Source: Lobosporangium transversale (Eukaryota > Mortierellomycota > Mortierellomycetes > Mortierellales > Mortierellaceae). From it: a DNA stretch of 64,000 nt. The stretch lies in the NCBI RefSeq assembly GCF_002105155.1, contig NW_019029021.1, positions 186,001 through 250,000 on the forward strand, in the 5' to 3' direction. Of this stretch, positions 24,270 to 34,915 are shown piece after piece. Under the pieces are notes generated by a model. That model was not told where the DNA came from. It made no database searches and saw only the letters and a list, made by a program, of their open reading frames with translations. A program made the translations under genes and the position numbers. The first letter of the stretch is position 1. The number at the start of each line of letters is the position of its first letter.

Positions 24270-25042
24270 ACGTCGACAAGTTTAACAACAGTATTTAATA
24301 TTTAAGTAATGTTTTTAATATAATTTGCTTCATAAGCGCATTCATACCATTGGCATTATTATTATTATTATTATTATTATTTTTATTTTTATCTTGTCTC
24401 AGTAAAGCAAGTAGATTTTAAAAAATAAACCCCGGCATAGAACCTTTTTTTAATTGGCAGGAAAGAATAGAGCTCAGTTGGCCTCCAATGGGGTGTGTGC
24501 GATTGGATGTGGCCAGGGACAGAAAGGAGGGCAATGATTGGGCGGGAAGTGAAGGAAGAGGCAGTGAGGCACAGCAATTGGATAAAAGGGCGATAAAGTG
24601 AAATATATACATGTTAGGTATAAGATAAATATATAGATAAATAGATAAATAAATAGATAAATAAATAGATAAATAAATAGATAAAATAACGGTTGACATG
24701 GCGATAAGGGTTGACATTGACATGGGGCTCTAAAGTGGAAAGAGAGAGAGAGAGAGAGGGAGAGAGGGAGAGAGAAGATGGTCTCCATAATTCATCTAAA
24801 AATGTCGCAAAGGTAACATCAGACACACAGAATGTTGAGAAAGGACTGTGAGAAACTTTGTAAACATCACAGGGCTGTTGGTCAATTTCTTTAATCTTAT
24901 TTTGGAACCTTGATTTTTGATTTGCAGTCATCTCTCTTTTCTTTTGCTTTCCTTCTTCCTATTCTTCCACTTTCTTTTTCTTTTTCTTTTTCTCTTTCTT
25001 TTTCTTCTTCTTCTTCTTCTTTTTCTTCACCTTCTTCTTCTT

Positions 25043-25074
<32 letters not shown>

Positions 25075-25182
25075 CTTTTTTTTTTTTTTTTACGACTATC
25101 TCTACCTGCCTCTTTTATATATTTATATATATATACTATTGAGCCTGCCTTTCCCCATCAGCTGCAAGAAAAGAAAGATTGA
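24270..25182. repeat. Intergenic with a cluster of microsatellites
   Basis: This 900-bp gap holds (ATT)n at 24,355-24,380, a 12-bp repeat aaataaatagat at 24,623-24,688, (AG)n at 24,740-24,777, and a long pyrimidine tract with (TTC)n from 24,955 to 25,090. The open frames here are poly-Ser, poly-Phe or Leu translations of these repeats and not genes. The pyrimidine tract lies just upstream of the M28 peptidase ATG. Confidence 0.8.
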
Positions 25183-25807
25183 ATGGCGGCATATCAAGCG
25201 CTGAAGCAGCGTCAGTTCAGGGTAGAACCTTCCGATCAAGATGACCATCATCAGCAGCATCATCTAAAATATGCTACTTCATCATTACCCATCAAGACTA
25301 GCAAATATGATCAATATGGAGCTCCACCGACGAAAATCCATTCGTCATTTTCATCCAACAGGATCATCTTCCGTGCCTGGGCTATCTTCCTGAGCTTTCT
25401 TGCTGCTATAGTCTTGATCATGTATCAGATTCATTACGCTCTTCCCACACCTGTTCATGAGTCCGTAAACCCGATAACGGGCCAAGTGCAGTTCTCAGAG
25501 ACCAATGTCCGGAAAGTAGTAAGACATCTTTCAGAAGACATTGGTTATCGTGTGGTCGGAACAGAACAAGAGTTGGACACAAAGAATTATTTGATCAAAG
25601 AGCTCTTGCAGTTGAAAGAGGACGCCCATATCGCAAATCTGAAAAGACAACAACAACCATTACAGCCAAAGGGAGTTGGTACGAATGGAGCATCTCAGGA
25701 CCTGGAGCAACCTTGGCCTAAATTTGATATGTGGGTCCAAGTCGGAGATGGTTCTCATCGGTTTGACTTTATGTCCAAAGGCAAGTTTCCTCCCTTTCTT
25801 TCATTAT

Positions 25808-25838
<31 letters not shown>

Positions 25839-28800
25839 TTTTTTTTTTTTGATGTCCAGGACAGTATTACTGAAATGACATTGGAGAAAAGAGCAGTGTC
25901 AACTACATCACTCTTTGACCAAAGAAAGCTTTTTTTGCACAGCAACAGTCATTTTGCTGGAATATTTGGAAGGATCTTTGGCCTTCATTATCAACAATGG
26001 TCATACATTTTTTTTTTTTTTTACTAAATACTTTCGCCCAATGAAAAAACAAGGCACGGGTGGCATCACATCAAAAGCCAAAAGTCAAAAGTCAAATGCA
26101 AACGAGGTCTTTGTTGACACATATTAGCCGAATAAGGGGACAAATACAATCATATTGCCTTTAACTAACAGTCTTTCTTTCTTTCTTTCTTTTTTTTTTC
26201 CTCCTTTTCTCGTTTCCTGTTATTTTTTCAATTGATCATTGGTCTCGTCCTTGTGATCCGGGGGGGATGTGAATGATGATCTTTCACCCACTTGATGCTC
26301 ACTGACCCTGTCCACGCCTTTTAATTCTGGCCAATCCCAAATCAACTTTGTATTACAATGACTCTCCCCTACAAATTTAAATTTGGGTCCATTTTTTTTT
26401 TTTTTTTTTTTTTTTTACATCATGCCTCGGTGTGTGTAACGAATGCATGCAATACCAATACTTTTTCCATCGGAACATTTGGGATAACGGGATTCTTCAA
26501 TTCCTAATTTCTCTAAACATGAACATCAACAATATTTGCAAACAATAGTTGTCATGAAGATGTATACCAACATGACCAACATCATCGTCAGACTCTCATG
26601 TGGACCTGAATGTGATCAGAATTCAATCTTGCTCAACTCGCACTACGACACTACGTTGGGATCACCAGGTGCTGTTGATGATGCCCTTGGTGTTGGTGTC
26701 ATGATGGAAATCATCCGTGTGATGTCCCAGCGACCCGCTCCAAAGAAGAACAGTATTGTTTTTTGTAAGTATTCTTTTTTTTTTTTTTTTCTCTTATACC
26801 TTGCTTATGTAAGATAGACTATGCTTTCTGCTAACAAATAATTCCTTATCAAATTTGAAAAAAAAAAAAAAAAAAAAAAAAGTGTTCAACGGAGGTGAAG
26901 AGTCATTACAGGATGCATCCCACTCGTTCATCACTGCACATGAACTTAAGGATCAAGTGAGAGCTGTAGTTAATCTGGAGGCCTGCGGAACTTCCGGGCC
27001 TGAAATCCTCTTCCAAGCCAATTCACGCACAATGATCGATGCCTACAGAACTGTCCCATATCCCCATGGCACCGTCCTTGCCAATGATCTATTTGCGACT
27101 GGGCTCATTCTCTCTGACACAGACTTCCGTCAGTTCGTGGATCATGGAAACTTAACAGGACTTGATATGGCAGTCTATAAGAACAGCTACCTTTACCATA
27201 CTCACTTGGATCTGGACTCGTACATGGAAACAGGTCTACCCCAGCACATGGGTGAGAATACCCTGGCATTGGCTACTTATTTGACTGAGGAGGCAGAGCT
27301 CATCAATTTGGAAAAGACCAGCAGTGTGGTCTTCTTTGACTTCTTCGGCCAGTTCTTTGTCTCATATTCTTGGTCGACTGCATTACAGATTCATATTGTC
27401 GTTGGAGGACTCGCATTATTGGCCATGGCCACTCAAGCCTCGCGCCCAACCCTGCGTGCGACTGTCTCTATCCTCTTCTCGTTTATGGCGGCTCTGATCC
27501 TTCCTAACCTGTCAGTGATCTTCCTGTTGTCACTGGGCAAACCCATGCAATGGTTCTCGCACGAGTGGCTATCCTGTCTTTTGTTTGGACCTATTGCTCT
27601 TGTTGGCATGTTCTCGGTCCAGTACCTCTTCCATGATAAAAAAGCGAGCACAGGTGCGAACGAACTGAGCACGTTCTCTGCGGTGCATGCGTTCTACACC
27701 ATTTGCTTGGGCCTTGCTTCGTATACAGGACTCGCCTCCAGCTACGTCTTTGCGCTCTATTCGATCAGCTCAACTCTAGGCCTATTCTTCAACAAGTTCC
27801 GCATTGCTGAAGCCAAGAAGGATGGTGTAGAGTCTGCACGCGTGGATTATATGACCTACTTTGTTGCCTCGTTGTTGCCTACAGCCTATTTTTCGTTTGT
27901 CTGCTTCAGCTTGTTGGATATTTTCATCCCTCTGACTGGTCGCATTGGTGTAGATGCCCCCGTGGATAATATTGTTGCAGTCCTGACTGGCTTTATTATA
28001 TTTGTGTTCTGTCCTCCCATCATGGCATTCACCCATCGGTTCGGAGCCTCAATGTTGCGCAAGATGATTGTCCTGTTGCTTGTGGCCCATTTGGCGATCT
28101 TGTTGATCACATCCATGTTCATCTCACCCTATAATGAACTTCATCCAAAACGTGTCTTTGCTCAGCACCTGAAGAACTTGACTTCTGGAGAATCGATGAT
28201 GTATATTGCGCACGCAGATCCAGGTCCCTTTTATGATCCCTATGTGACTGAGCTCGAGGAAATGTTTTCAACCAAGGCTGTCTTCCGCAGCCCCAACAAC
28301 AACCCTGGAGACTGGAATGCCATCTATCCATTCAACCAATTCTTGGAATCTTATGTGATCGACACGACACCCTATATCAAGACCCAGACTCAAAACAAGA
28401 CGATTGCCAACACAGATAGACCATTGACCGACTTTGTCCATCAGGCGCCTCAGCTCATTGCCGAGAAGGTTTCGTATGATCCCAAGACGGGTCATCGTAG
28501 GTTGACGGTGTTATGTACCCATCCAAATTATATCTGGACTGTGGCCAGCTTTGATACACATTTGGTATCATGGTCATTATCGTCGTCGGATCCATTTCCC
28601 TATCATTCTCATTATGTGATTCGACATGTGGGTGGTCATGTTAGTGACGGATGGAAGTTGGACCTGGAATACAAAGCCAAAGGACCGGATGACAAGTTGA
28701 TGATTGAGTTGACAGCAATGGAGACTGAGGGATTTGGAAGAGACCAGGAAAGAGAACTGATTGGAAGCGGCGATATTGGTGTTATGCGCAAGGTCTTGAA

Positions 28801-28864
28801 GACGCGACCAGCATGGTTGGCGCTGACGTATTTTGGCACAACCGTGAGTCGGTTCCATCTGTAG
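25183..28864 (+). CDS. M28-family membrane metallopeptidase (Pff1/ERMP1-like)
   Basis: A zinc aminopeptidase-like enzyme with a lumenal M28 domain and several transmembrane helices, as in vacuolar Pff1 of yeast and ERMP1 of animals. Three exons, 25183-25780, 26549-26764 and 26883-28864, give 2796 nt and 931 residues. One transmembrane anchor lies at about 62-80 (IIFRAWAIFLSFLAAIVLIM). The zinc-binding residues are visible: SHYDTTLGSPGAVDD (His231, Asp243), LFNGGEE across the second junction (Glu277/Glu278), TGLDMAVYKN and YHTHLD near 370-390. Multiple membrane helices and a beta-rich C-terminal domain follow. Intron 1 starts with GC instead of GT (AAAG/GCAAGT) and is 768 nt long. Intron 2 ends with about 25 adenines before its AG. 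The motif continuity across both junctions supports them. Confidence 0.9.
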
Positions 28865-29269
28865 AGGAAGAGAAAAAAAAAAAAAAAAAAAAAAAATAGA
28901 GAAAGGAGGGAATGAAAGGAAAGAAAGGGAAAAAAGGGAAAGAAAAAAAGAAACTGTCTCCCTACTTTCTTTCCACATATCCATGCTACCCATACGCTCT
29001 TGTATTTTTAAATTACCAATAAAGGTCGATCAATTCTTCTTTAAGTGTCAACATGCATGCAATGTACATGTACACGCACGTACAAACTTTAAAACGAAGT
29101 TGATACCTGGGCCGAGTACGTGTCCTGGATATAAACCTTATTGTGGGATCGTGGGAAGTTTAGGCTACTCATCCTTATTCCTTTTCTCCCACACTCCATT
29201 CTCTTTCTCTCTCTCTCTCTCCACTCATTCAACACCCAATTTTCATTGCCATTACCGGTGCTCTTAACC
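28865..29269. other. Intergenic, M28 3' flank and isovaleryl-CoA dehydrogenase promoter
   Basis: Contains a run of about 23 adenines directly after the M28 stop, A/G-rich sequence to 28,950, an AATAAA at 29,019-29,024 and a (CT)n stretch at 29,202-29,221 upstream of the next ATG. Confidence 0.5.
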
Positions 29270-29661
29270 ATGTTTGCCAGATCATTCCTTCAGAGAGCTA
29301 GCACTCGTTTGCCGAGCTTGGCTTCAACTGCTGTATGACATTATTACATGCTTTTTTTTTTTTTTTTTTTTTTGCATTGACATTTTCATCAGTATACAAT
29401 TTATGCAAGATCCATTCTTTGAAAAAATAAAAAATAAAAAAAAAAATTTACTAATAACAATTCCTTCTTATCACCCTTTTCACAGCGCACAGCAGGCGTG
29501 CGTGCTGGCTCTGTCCGCTTCATTTCATCTTACAATGCCCATGTGGCCGGTTTGACGGATGAACAAAACGAGTTCCGTTTGGCTGTCCACCGGTTTGCTA
29601 ACGAGGAGCTTGCTCCTCGTGCCCATGATATTGACAAGAAGAACGAATTTCCTATGGTAAA

Positions 29662-29701
<40 letters not shown>

Positions 29702-30955
29702 TAATTGCTTCATTGGAGTTTTTGCGCAGCTTTGTAATTTATGAAAACTTTATCATCCCTTCTTATTTATTTTTATTTTTATTTTTGTTTTTATAATAAA
29801 TTATAGGACATGTGGAGGAAGTTCGGTGATATGGGTCTCCTTGGTATCACTGTCCCCACTGAATATGGTGGTCTTGGACTTGGATATTTGGAACACACTG
29901 TTGCCATGGAGGAGATTTCTCGTGCTTCCGGATCGGTTGCTTTGTCATATGGTGCTCATTCTAATCTTTGCGTCAATCAGATCAACCGCAACGGAACCGA
30001 TGCCCAAAAGAGGAAGTTCTTGCCCAAGGTAAACAACAAAAATGAGTTTTTGTTTTGCGGGTTACTTTTATCGTCATTATTATTAATCGTATTAAGTGTA
30101 CTAATTGTTTTTTTTTTTTTTTCTTTTTTTCTTTTTTTATAGCTGATTTCTGGCGAACATGTTGGTGGTTTGGCCATGTCTGAGCATACCTCTGGATCAG
30201 ATGTCGTTTCCATGAAGCTTCAGGCAGAAAAGAAGGGTGACAAATATATCCTCAATGGTACTAAGATGTGGATCACCAATGGTCCTGATGCTGATACACT
30301 TGTTGTATACGCCAAGACTGACATCAAGGCCGGACCCAAGGGTGTCACAGCCTTCCTCATTGAGAAGGGCATGAAGGGATTCTCTCGTGGCCAGAAGCTC
30401 GATAAACTGGGTATGCGTGGCTCCAACACGTCTGAGCTCATCTTCGAGGACTGTGAAGTGCCTGAGGAGAACGTCTTGGGAGAGATTGGAAAGGGAGTGT
30501 ACGTGCTCATGTCTGGTTTGGACTATGAACGTTTGGTATTGTCAGGAGGACCTCTTGGTTTGATGCAGGCTGCTTTGGACATCACCCTTGACTATGTCCA
30601 TCAGCGCAAGCAGTTCAACCAGCCCATCGGAGAATTCCAGTTGATCCAGGGCAAGATTGCAGACATGTACACCAAACTGAATGCCTCCAGATCCTATGTC
30701 TATGCCACAGCCCGTGCCTGCGATAATGGACATGCCTCCAACCGAGACTGTGCCGGCGTGATCTTGTACTCTGCCGAACGTGCAACAGAGGTTGCATTGG
30801 ATGCCATCCAGTGCCTTGGAGGAAATGGATACATCAACGACTTCCCTACTGGCAGGATCTTGAGGGATGCTAAGCTCTATGAGATTGGTGCTGGTACCTC
30901 AGAAATCAGGAGGATGTTGATCGGACGTGAGTTCAACAAGGAGTACAAAAATTAG
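29270..30955 (+). CDS. Isovaleryl-CoA dehydrogenase, mitochondrial
   Basis: An FAD-dependent acyl-CoA dehydrogenase that oxidises isovaleryl-CoA to 3-methylcrotonyl-CoA in leucine breakdown. Four exons, 29270-29332, 29486-29656, 29807-30028 and 30143-30955, give 1269 nt and 422 residues, the usual family size. The first ~35 residues are Arg/Ser/Ala-rich without acid, a typical mitochondrial targeting peptide ([20 protein letters not shown]). Landmarks are [78 protein letters not shown] and YLGGNGYI-like [20 protein letters not shown]. The catalytic Glu281 sits in [16 protein letters not shown], the position typical of isovaleryl- rather than short-chain enzymes. Three introns hold long T or A runs; the one after exon 2 has about 38 adenines. 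Confidence 0.93.
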
Positions 30956-31101
30956 AAGAAAAAAAAAAAAATAGTAAATAAATAAATTTATAATAAGAAA
31001 AATAGAATGAAGAGTTTTACGATTTACATTATCCGGGATATTTATTTTAATTATTTTGTTCTGTTCTAATTTCAAACTAAACTGAGAAAAGTCCACCCCT
31101 T

Positions 31102-32118
31102 TCATTGCGAGATAATGATGGGCGGTCTATTGGCCTTGTTTCTTTGAACGCGCAAGAATAACCAGTCGACAGCTTCCTTCACTCCTGTGCCCTCTAATGC
31201 TGAAATGGGCAACACTCTTGAATCACGAGCCCCGAGTCGCTCTGCAATCTGATTAAAAATCTCTTTGATTTGTTCAAGCCTTAAAGCTGTAGGCATATCT
31301 TGTTTATTTGCCAACATAAGCACAGGGACTCCCTCCACTGTGTCATCCATAATTACTTTTTCTAATTAAATGAAAAAGAGATAAAAATAGATAAATATAT
31401 AAATAAATAAAAATTAAATCCTAATAATGTGTAATATAATAGCAAAGTAGAATAGTATGATCATCGTAAATGTTGTTTTCGTTTTCGTCTTTTTTAATTA
31501 CCAAGAGCATTTTTACACTCCTCGATACGCTCTGGATCAGATGAGTCTACAACAAAGACAATGGCATGACATTCCCGATAATAACGTTCCCAAATGGATT
31601 GTAAATCAGTCTGTCCTCCAAGATCCTGAAAATTGATTCTAGCGCCTCCAATGTCAATTCTTCCGACTATATAAAAATAAAAATAAAAATAAAAAAAGAT
31701 ATGTTAAGAATAATAGTATTAATGGAAGATCAATATGATGTTGCAAATATCGAATAATCCCAGTTTTGAAGACATACTGTTCAATCCAACTGTTGGGGCG
31801 ATTCTTTCTGGTGGTAATCCTGGTACTCCAAGGAATATAGATTTAATCCTTTCTAGTAATGTCTTTTTTTTTTTTTTTTTTTTGTAATAAAATAAAATAA
31901 AATTAGTCCTTCACATATTGATAAAAGTAAAAAAAAAAAAAAAAAAAAAAGCCGCAAGTATTCCATAATGATCAAGAATAAAGAAAAAAAAAAAAAAAAA
32001 GATACATAAATGAAAATGGCGTTACAGTCTTTCCAGCATTATCGAGCCCAATAATAACAATATAATATGCCTCTCGTCGTGTAAGGTGCTTGTAGAGTCC
32101 ACTTAGAAACGTATACAT
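31102..32118 (-). CDS. ARFRP1/Arl3-type small GTPase
   Basis: An ARF-family GTPase of the ARFRP1 (yeast Arl3) type, which works at the trans-Golgi to recruit Arl1 and golgins. Four exons, 32118-32026, 31862-31778, 31666-31502 and 31361-31102, total 603 nt and 200 residues. The N-terminus MYTFLSGLYK has no Gly2 for myristoylation; this class is instead N-acetylated and anchored by Sys1. G motifs: GLDNAGKT (24-31), switch region PTVGLNIG, DLGGQTDLQSIWERYY, NKQDMP and SALEGTGV. Intron 1 is unusual because about 22 adenines precede the acceptor AG on the sense strand. The gene converges on isovaleryl-CoA dehydrogenase, with 146 bp between the stops. Confidence 0.93.
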
Positions 32119-32266
32119 CGTAAACGAATAAAAATAATATAAAACAAAAAAAAAAAAAAGTAAAGGTAATTGCCACTACTTTCTCCTGTTGACACCTCGT
32201 TTTTTTTTTTTTTTTTTTTTTTTTCTTTCTCCTTTTCGCAGATGGTCCTATTGTTCCTGACAATGA

Positions 32267-32458
32267 ATGAGAACAGATGGACCCGAAAAAAAAATAAGAA
32301 ATGGAGTTACAATGAATCTATTTAAATCACGTGAATATCACACAAAATTATTTTCACAGTTTGGTGAGCTTGGCAATGTTTCATCCAAGGCCAACTTTTT
32401 GAAACGGTATTATGATACTCCACACGAACATAATGTGCTCCGAAGAGACAACGACTAG
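32267..32458 (+). CDS. Small unrecognised open frame
   Basis: A 63-codon ATG-to-stop frame, starting MRTDGPEKKIRNGVTMNLFK and ending NVLRRDND. It is divergent from the ARFRP1 gene, 149 bp from its start. Composition looks protein-like (KSREYHTKLFSQFGELGNVS) and lacks low complexity apart from a short Lys stretch. It could be a short gene, a last-exon remnant or chance. A poly-A run follows the stop. Confidence 0.3.
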   Translation: MRTDGPEKKIRNGVTMNLFKSREYHTKLFSQFGELGNVSSKANFLKRYYDTPHEHNVLRRDND

Positions 32459-32499
32459 AGTGAAGTCAACTAAAAAAAAAAAAAAAAAAAAAAAAGTAA

Positions 32500-33340
32500 T
32501 AATGATTGCTCTTACATTTCCCATTTTCCTTCACATAATACACTCTGGGAATCCCAATAAATAGCCGCATCAACCTCTTTAACAACGCAAACTTTCTCAT
32601 TGATCGCTAGAGTCTTTATGTTCGTTGCAATTGAGCTGTATGTCTAGGTTTCTAGGTTATCCAACCTTTTTTCAGGTGACTGTACTCTTCTATCGTGAAA
32701 TCCAAGAGGTTCTTGCCCCCGCAATCTCGGAAATCTATACATGAGGAGCCAGTGCTCCTCCGGTAAACTAAAGTTCTCCGGCGCGCTGGAGCGATGTTGT
32801 TGCTGGGCATTTTAACGCCTTATCTAATTTTTATTCTATTAACTCATTTATTATTTACCAATCGGGATGTTTTGTGAATCCACAGGAAGGAAAGTTTCTT
32901 TGTGCAAAGGCCTTTCATTAGCTATTGGCGAATCCCCCTTGGCATCACCAAAAACTACCACAGTCATGCCTGTAAAAAGACAGTATAAAGACTAAAGAAT
33001 CTGGCTCCAAGAAAGCCCTTAGTCTTTCGCAGTGCAGTCTTTTTCTAGCTTATCTTTTCACATGCTAGTTCCCTTCTACTTTCAAGCCCTAGACTCTCGG
33101 TGATTCAGTCTTTGAGCTTACTTATAAAGCTCTCTTCAGTCTTTTGGACATCCTATGGTATTCTTTGTCATTAAGATCATTTGCTTTTTATTCTCCTTGT
33201 CACGTCTGACAACAATCCAGTTTTTTTATTTTTTATTTTTTTTTTTTCCTTCACTGGGCGAACAATACACCAGTGGTGATATGGTGCACTATATCCTCGT
33301 CTCTTTTCATCTGCCCTGGGCACTAAAACGAGCAAACTTG
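32500..33340. repeat. Copy D of the dispersed repeat family
   Basis: Aligns in the same orientation to segment B at about 37,140-37,980 with moderate divergence and indels, and its 32,560-32,760 part is almost identical, inverted, to 45,400-45,560. It carries the conserved hairpin at 32,743-32,760 and the GC-rich palindrome at 32,776-32,791. Similarity fades after the GAACAATACACCAGTGGTGA stretch near 33,260. Open frames inside are not conserved between copies. Confidence 0.8.
32743..32791 (+). other. Conserved double-hairpin element (copy D)
   Basis: GAGGAGCCAGTGCTCCTC forms a 7-bp stem with a CAGT loop, followed 15 nt later by CTCCGGCGCGCTGGAG, which pairs fully if G-T wobble is allowed. 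Copies in A, B and C keep the first hairpin exactly. In the second, they have CGCTGGCGCGCCGGAG, where the wobble moves to a different pair. Confidence 0.6.
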
Positions 33341-34915
33341 ACTATTTAGTTTCCTTCAACGCATGGAAAGTGTTGAAAACAACTGACTATTGGCTTGTCA
33401 CTCGAACGAGACCACAGCTATAAAAAACAAAGCACCAAGTACCTGCTTCTATTTCCTGCCTCCTTCCATTTCTACCTCCTCGCTGGCCTCTTTTTGCTCG
33501 AGGTGTGCTACCAAGCCTTTATACTAGTCTAAAGATCCATGTCATTCGAGTTACTCCTTTTTTCTTTTCTTTTTAATCGACTGATAGCAGACCCCTGGTC
33601 CTTGTCTCTAACAGCAACGGTACTAGTTCGAATCACTAGAATGTGGAACTAATGGCAGCCATAGTTATCCCGCTTGTACGCGTCACTCCCGCTCCAACCA
33701 CACAACTCCCTGGGATCGCCAAGGCCAAACTACCGTCCTAGACGCGTGGGATATGCCTTGCGCATAATGTTATCTCAAATACGATTTGATATACCCAAAC
33801 CTATCAAGGCAGCAACAGGGCTGCGAGAGGTTTCCTCTGACTGCGAGGCCGATCCTCGCCTCGCAAAAGTGCGAGTGAAACAGCCATAGATTTTGTATTC
33901 TCGAGATAACAATACCTGTTGCTGTTCACATGAATATTTGAGCTATTTCCGTCTTGTTACAGACCAATATACAATTATTATCTTAATACTCAACTCTTTT
34001 TAGCCAGCGAATATATATATTTTTTATCTCTTTTAAAGACATCTTTACCTTGGTCTGATCTACTGGTTACAGGGTACGTAGTTTATCTGCCAGTGAGGCA
34101 AGACGTCCCTATCCTTCACATTCAGCATTGGCAGGCTCCACTCCTTAATCGATGAATACAACTACACCGCAAGCGAATTTCAGACCATGAATCGCAGATC
34201 AAGTGATACACTGGCCTTGACACGCTCTCCGATGAAAACACTTACATGTCATCTTGGATCACATTAGATTCATGGGCTCATGCCACAGGCTTCATAGGGG
34301 AGAATCTTCTTATACCGTCAGTTTGGTGCCGCGCCCTCGCCAGCGAGAAGAGATCTGCCAAAAGTTGGTGTAATAACCAAGCGACAACGCACTAAGTATG
34401 GTAACAAAAAGACTTCTTTGAAGGAGAAACCCCATTCAGACAAGTTCCTCTTGACCTCCCTAATAACTTTACTGAAGCGGTTTTGAGTTCCAAGTTTAAC
34501 TTGTTACTAAAGCGTTGATTATTTTGTAGGGATTAAAAATTATATAATCGATATCCAATGTCAAGCAACAAGAAAGCTTTCTTTCCATAGATGAGGAGTG
34601 GACTGAGGCCAAGCACTAGAGTTAATTCGTGTTGTCTCTGCCTCCAAAAACTACTCTTGGGCATCTGCTGAAGGGTAGATAAGCAAACTATTAGTCGACA
34701 GCCGGTTGTAGGTATGCTTGCCATCGGAAGTCCAAGGTCCCTGTAACTAATTCTGAGGGTCTTTCGGGCAGTGACCACTGCTTTCGGGTATGGTTAGGCG
34801 CAGTGGCTTTTATTATGGAGTGAAATTAACAAATTGGATTTGTTGAATGTGCCGCAAAGTCCCGTCGCCATTTGTGCATCCACGTCTCATTACCCTCCAT
34901 CGACTCCATTTCTTC
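33341..34915. other. Decayed accessory DNA before F-box copy B
   Basis: Several short coding-like stretches survive, none long enough to name. The + strand at 34,200-34,390 reads YTGLDTLSDENTYMSSWITL and onward. The minus strand at 34,640-34,770 reads RDLGLPMASIPTTGCRLIVC then LSTLQQMPKS, faintly like the LLST segment of piggyBac-type transposases. A (G+C)-rich stretch with short inverted repeats lies at 33,820-33,880. I treat the region as transposon or gene relics. Confidence 0.35.

Noticed and set aside
24389-25204. Several overlapping frames rich in Ile/Tyr, Leu/Ser or Phe
   Set aside because: Translations of microsatellites between the SLY41-like and M28 genes.
32743-32770. Helitron 3' end (hairpin followed by CTAA)
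   Set aside because: Homology between copies continues well past the CTAA on both sides, so it is not an element terminus.
33600-33660. tRNA-like GTTCGAATC box
   Set aside because: No matching A box, acceptor stem or anticodon arm could be placed around it.
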